From Candidatus Avimonas faecium (GTDB taxonomy: Bacteria; Bacillota; Clostridia; Oscillospirales; Acutalibacteraceae): a stretch of 64,000 bases of DNA. Positions 61,335 through 64,000 of the stretch are shown piece by piece. The DNA lies in contig CAJFQI010000005.1 in assembly GCA_904419005.1 (NCBI GenBank), positions 1-64,000 on the forward strand, in the 5' to 3' direction. The notes under the pieces are model-generated. The model saw only the letters and a list, made by a program, of their open reading frames with translations, had not been told where the DNA came from and ran no database searches. Each line of letters begins with the position of its first letter. Position 1 is the first letter of the stretch. The translations under genes were made by a program, and so were the position numbers.

Positions 61335-62885
61335 CTATCCCCGCAGCCGCAGGCCCTTGGGATAGCGGTTTTTCAGCACGCCGCCCGCCGCTTTGCCGAA
61401 GCCGGTGACGATGCCCGCCGCCGCCACCGCCGTCCACCCGGTGCAGCCGGGGGCCGGGACCGGCTCCCCCCGCAGGAAGGCCGTGAGACGGGGGTCCTCC
61501 AGCGGCAGGTCGAGCAGGCTGGAGCAGTCCTCCGACCGTGCCGCCTGGAAAAGGGCGTGGCATGGCTCCAGCCGGTCCTTGCGGATTTCCGCCCCCGCCA
61601 AGCCGGCGGCCAGGACCCCCCGCCCCGCCAGGGAGGGAAGCTCCCCGGGCAGGAGGCGGACCGTTTCCCCGGTGCAGAAAACCCTTCCCTCCGGCAAAGA
61701 GGAAAAGCACTCTTTGTATAAACTTAGAAAATTATTACGAATTATATCGTTTGAAAGCGTGGTAATAAGGCGCGATGCGCCTTCTTTTTGCCGACGCGGG
61801 GCCTTCCGCGGAGAAGAGGCGTCCCGCATCCGGGCCGGCAAGCGCGCGGCGTCCGTCCCGGCGGGCCCTTTCCGGCCGGGCAGGAGGGAGCTGTCTCCGG
61901 CGTCCGTGCCGCCGTCTGGGGCAGCGGCGGGGGCGTCTCCGCGCCGCCGGAGGAGCGCAAGGAAATGCCCTTCCCCGCCGTCCCCGGGGAGGATGCGGCG
62001 GCAGAACTCCAGCGGGAAGCCGGGATCGGGCAGCCCCGGCCAGAAGGGGCGGACCCGGCTTAAGGGAAAGCCGGGCCGGCCGAAGGGGGCCTGCGCCTCC
62101 AGCAGCTCAAAGTCCGGATGGTCGGCGAGGAAGCGGGCGACCAGGCACTCGTTTTCCTCCGGGGCGAAGGTGCAGGTGGAGTAAAGCAGCCGCCCGCCCG
62201 GCCGCAGGGCGTCCGCCGCCGCCCAAAGGATTTCCTGCTGCCGGGCGGCACACAAGCGGATGTTATCTTCACTCCACTGTGCCAGCGCGGCGGGTTCTTT
62301 GCGGAACATGCCCTCGCCGGAGCAGGGGGCGTCCACCAGCACCGCGTCAAAAAAGCCGGGCAGGCCGGCGCACAGGCTGGGCGCATCGCGGCTGGAGACA
62401 ACGGCGTTGCGCACGCCGCAGCGCTCAAGGTTTTGCAGCAGCGCCTGCGCCCGGCTCCGGACAAATTCGTTGGACCAGAGCAGCCCCCGGCCCTGCAGCG
62501 CGGCGGCAATCTGGGTGGATTTTCCCCCCGGCGCGGCGCAGAGGTCCAGCACCCGCTCCCCCGGCTGGGGGTTGAGCAGCGTGACCGCCGACGCGGCCGA
62601 CGGCTCCTGCATATAATAGGCGCCGGCGTGATGCAGCGGGTCGGCCCCGGCCCGGAAGCCCTCGGCATCCAGGTAAAAGCAGCCGGGGGCGAAGGGGGAT
62701 GGCTCCAGCCTCTCCGGGAAAAGGGTGCGGAGCCGCTCGGGGGAGCATTTGAGCGTGTTGGCGCGCACGCCCCGCCGCAGGGGAGAGGAAGGGCTGTCGT
62801 AGCTTTCAAAAAAACGGGGCGCCTCGCCGTCAAGCAGGGCGTCCATCCGCCGGCGGAACGCCGCGGGCAGGGAGATTTCCACCAT
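61335..62885 (-). CDS. rsmF: RsmF-type 16S rRNA cytosine-C5 methyltransferase
   Basis: 516 residues. The NOL1/NOP2/Sun methyltransferase domain shows LDLCAAPGGKSTQIAA (SAM site), DAPCSGEGMFRKEP (first catalytic Cys) and STCTFAPEENE (second catalytic Cys). A low-complexity linker (about 320-370) leads to a C-terminal PUA-like domain. The junction (around 61690-61760) is AT-richer than its surroundings. It methylates cytosine in rRNA using SAM. The specific site is not read from the sequence. Confidence 0.9.
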   Translation of the reverse strand: MVEISLPAAFRRRMDALLDGEAPRFFESYDSPSSPLRRGVRANTLKCSPERLRTLFPERLEPSPFAPGCFYLDAEGFRAGADPLHHAGAYYMQEPSAASAVTLLNPQPGERVLDLCAAPGGKSTQIAAALQGRGLLWSNEFVRSRAQALLQNLERCGVRNAVVSSRDAPSLCAGLPGFFDAVLVDAPCSGEGMFRKEPAALAQWSEDNIRLCAARQQEILWAAADALRPGGRLLYSTCTFAPEENECLVARFLADHPDFELLEAQAPFGRPGFPLSRVRPFWPGLPDPGFPLEFCRRILPGDGGEGHFLALLRRRGDAPAAAPDGGTDAGDSSLLPGRKGPAGTDAARLPARMRDASSPRKAPRRQKEGASRLITTLSNDIIRNNFLSLYKECFSSLPEGRVFCTGETVRLLPGELPSLAGRGVLAAGLAGAEIRKDRLEPCHALFQAARSEDCSSLLDLPLEDPRLTAFLRGEPVPAPGCTGWTAVAAAGIVTGFGKAAGGVLKNRYPKGLRLRG

Positions 62886-62937
62886 ATCCCGCCTTTCGGT
62901 TGAAATGTTTGCCGTTTCCGGCCAGTTACTGCTTTTT

Positions 62938-62965
62938 ATTGTAGCACGAAGCGGCGGAAAAGCAA
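62938..62965 (-). promoter_or_regulatory. Promoter of rsmF
   Basis: On the minus strand TTGCTT (62965-62960) and TACAAT (62943-62938) are 16 bp apart. Confidence 0.5.
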
Positions 62966-63080
62966 TCCCGCCGGAACAGGCCGGATGAAAACGCGGCGGC
63001 GGGAAGAGGGCCGGCGCGCATAAAGCCGCCCTGCGGCGGGAAAGCTAGGGGTGAAATCTTTGGAAAAGGATGGGTGAACC

Positions 63081-63545
63081 ATGCAGCCAAAAGACCAACG
63101 CGGGCAGAACGCGGCGGAGCGGGACAACACCGAACTGCTGAAAGACATCTACCAGGATGCCAAGATGGGGGAGGAGACCCTCAAAACCCTGCTGAAAACC
63201 ATTGAAAGCGGCCAGATCAAAAGCGATTTGCAGGCGCAGATGGCCGGCTACGCCGCCTTCTACGGCAAGGCCCAGAAGGAGCTGGCCAAGCTCCACGCCG
63301 ACCCGGAGGAGGTGGGGCCGCTGACCAAGGCCTCCTCCTACCTCGGGGTCAAGATGAACGCGATGCTTGACCGCAGCCCCTCCCATGTGGCGGAGATGAC
63401 CATTGAAGGGAGCACCATGGGCATTGTTTCAACCACCGAAAGCCTGAACAAGTATCCGGAGGCCGGCCGGGAGGCCAAGCGCTTGGCCAACGACGTCCTG
63501 GCCTTTGAGCAGGAAAACATCGAGCGGATGAAGCATTACCTGTAA
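63081..63545 (+). CDS. Small all-helical protein, ferritin-like fold suspected
   Basis: 154 residues, strongly helical, with no signal peptide or membrane segment. Clostridial homologues of similar length with the conserved stretch SPSHVAEMTIEGSTMGIV are common and uncharacterised. A four-helix bundle is likely; no clear metal-ligand set is seen. AAAAGGATGGGTGA precedes the ATG. It is probably monocistronic. Confidence 0.7.
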   Translation: MQPKDQRGQNAAERDNTELLKDIYQDAKMGEETLKTLLKTIESGQIKSDLQAQMAGYAAFYGKAQKELAKLHADPEEVGPLTKASSYLGVKMNAMLDRSPSHVAEMTIEGSTMGIVSTTESLNKYPEAGREAKRLANDVLAFEQENIERMKHYL

Positions 63546-63747
63546 ACGGGACACCGGAGGCCGACCTCGCCGCCGGCAGGTCGGATAGGACAGCGGCCTT
63601 ACGGCGCCGCAAGGGAGCAAAGGGAGGACTGCCGGGGCCGGGCGGTAAGCCGCCGTTTGCTCTGAGGGAGGCTTTCCTTTGGAAAGCTTCCCTTTGTCCG
63701 CCATGCGGCCCCCGCTTTATCCGAGGGCTTTCCGCTAAACCAGAAAA

Positions 63748-63782
63748 GGCACGGGGGAGGAACGCGGTTCCTCCCCCGTGCC
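63748..63782. terminator. Strong bidirectional hairpin terminator
   Basis: A perfect 16-bp stem (GGCACGGGGGAGGAAC with its complement) with a 3-nt loop has CCTTTTCTG on the minus-strand exit and GGCGTTTT on the plus-strand exit. It ends the minus-strand ACT gene and possibly the gene at 63081. Confidence 0.75.
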
Positions 63783-63799
63783 GGCGTTTTGCGCTGCCG

Positions 63800-64000
63800 T
63801 TACATCGTATAAATCTGTTCGCCGTCCAAAATCTCAATCCCCTGGGACCGGAGCGCGGCGACGGCGGCGTCGTTGTCCTCCACCCGCAGGATGACGCAGG
63901 CGCGCCCCTGGTCCCGGGAAATGAAGGCGTACATATACTTCACGTCGATCCCCGCGTCCGCCAGGGCGCGTGCGGCGGTGGCGAAGCCGCCCGGCTGGTC
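63800..64000 (-). CDS. ACT-domain protein, C-terminal part (5' end outside the window)
   Basis: 67 codons are visible, ending in TAA at 63800. The residues DQPGGFATAARALADAGIDV, then YMYAFISRDQ and ACVILRVEDNDAAVAALRSQ, form the beta-alpha-beta pattern of an ACT domain. Such stand-alone proteins bind amino acids. Its position near aromatic biosynthesis genes may be coincidental. Confidence 0.8.
   Translation of the reverse strand, partial: DQPGGFATAARALADAGIDVKYMYAFISRDQGRACVILRVEDNDAAVAALRSQGIEILDGEQIYTM

Overview
The window is 64 kb of GC-rich DNA, very probably from a Gram-positive gut or sediment anaerobe of the Clostridia (Oscillospiraceae/Ruminococcaceae-like). The grounds are lipobox signal peptides, strong AGGAGG-type ribosome binding sites, LacI control, carbohydrate ABC importers without an ATPase of their own, a DUF1836 regulator and a beta-type DAHP synthase. 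No rRNA, tRNA, CRISPR array or insertion sequence was recognised. The genome is coding-dense with mostly short spacers.

Positions 1-51.5 kb are one large glycan-utilisation island. It opens with a partial GH13 enzyme on the minus strand, then a 1.8 kb regulatory gap. A roughly 29 kb plus-strand series of genes follows (3772-32688): a 987-residue solute-binding protein with two permeases; an NHL-propeller/TPR membrane protein, a Yip1-like membrane protein and a DUF5696-like secreted protein; a second permease pair with a lipoprotein binding protein; a GH42-like enzyme and a GH106-like enzyme; a YczE-like membrane protein; an AllA-like cupin; a nucleoside hydrolase; a GH4 enzyme; a PfkB kinase; an amidohydrolase; a DMT exporter; and a GH31 enzyme. 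Next come three tandem paralogous secreted proteins of unknown function (33189-35713), a ribokinase-like kinase with a GH38 alpha-mannosidase, a LacI regulator, and a D-allose-type catabolic operon (alsE, alsK, rpiB/alsB, GH36 and D-lyxose isomerase). A DUF1836 regulator divergent from an SGNH hydrolase, and a GH39-like lipoprotein on the minus strand, close the island.

The island looks like one regulon. Near-perfect copies of the palindrome GTAAACGWTTAC lie upstream of the GH13, the large operon, the paralog trio, the kinase/GH38 pair, lacI itself, the alsE operon and the GH39 gene. Two more lie inside the 719-residue glycosidase gene. The predicted flow is extracellular trimming, ABC import, intracellular release of hexoses, and entry of allose, mannose or lyxose into fructose-6-phosphate or xylulose.

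Positions 51.6-64 kb are housekeeping. A GNAT acetyltransferase is followed by an aromatic amino-acid operon: DAHP synthase, prephenate dehydrogenase, aroB, aroA, aroC and, after a 0.5 kb gap, pheA. A short leader peptide unusually rich in Phe, Tyr and Trp, followed by an intrinsic terminator, sits directly in front of the DAHP synthase gene and looks like classical attenuation. A PAP2-like membrane protein, an RsmF-type rRNA methyltransferase, a small helical protein and the end of an ACT-domain gene complete the window.
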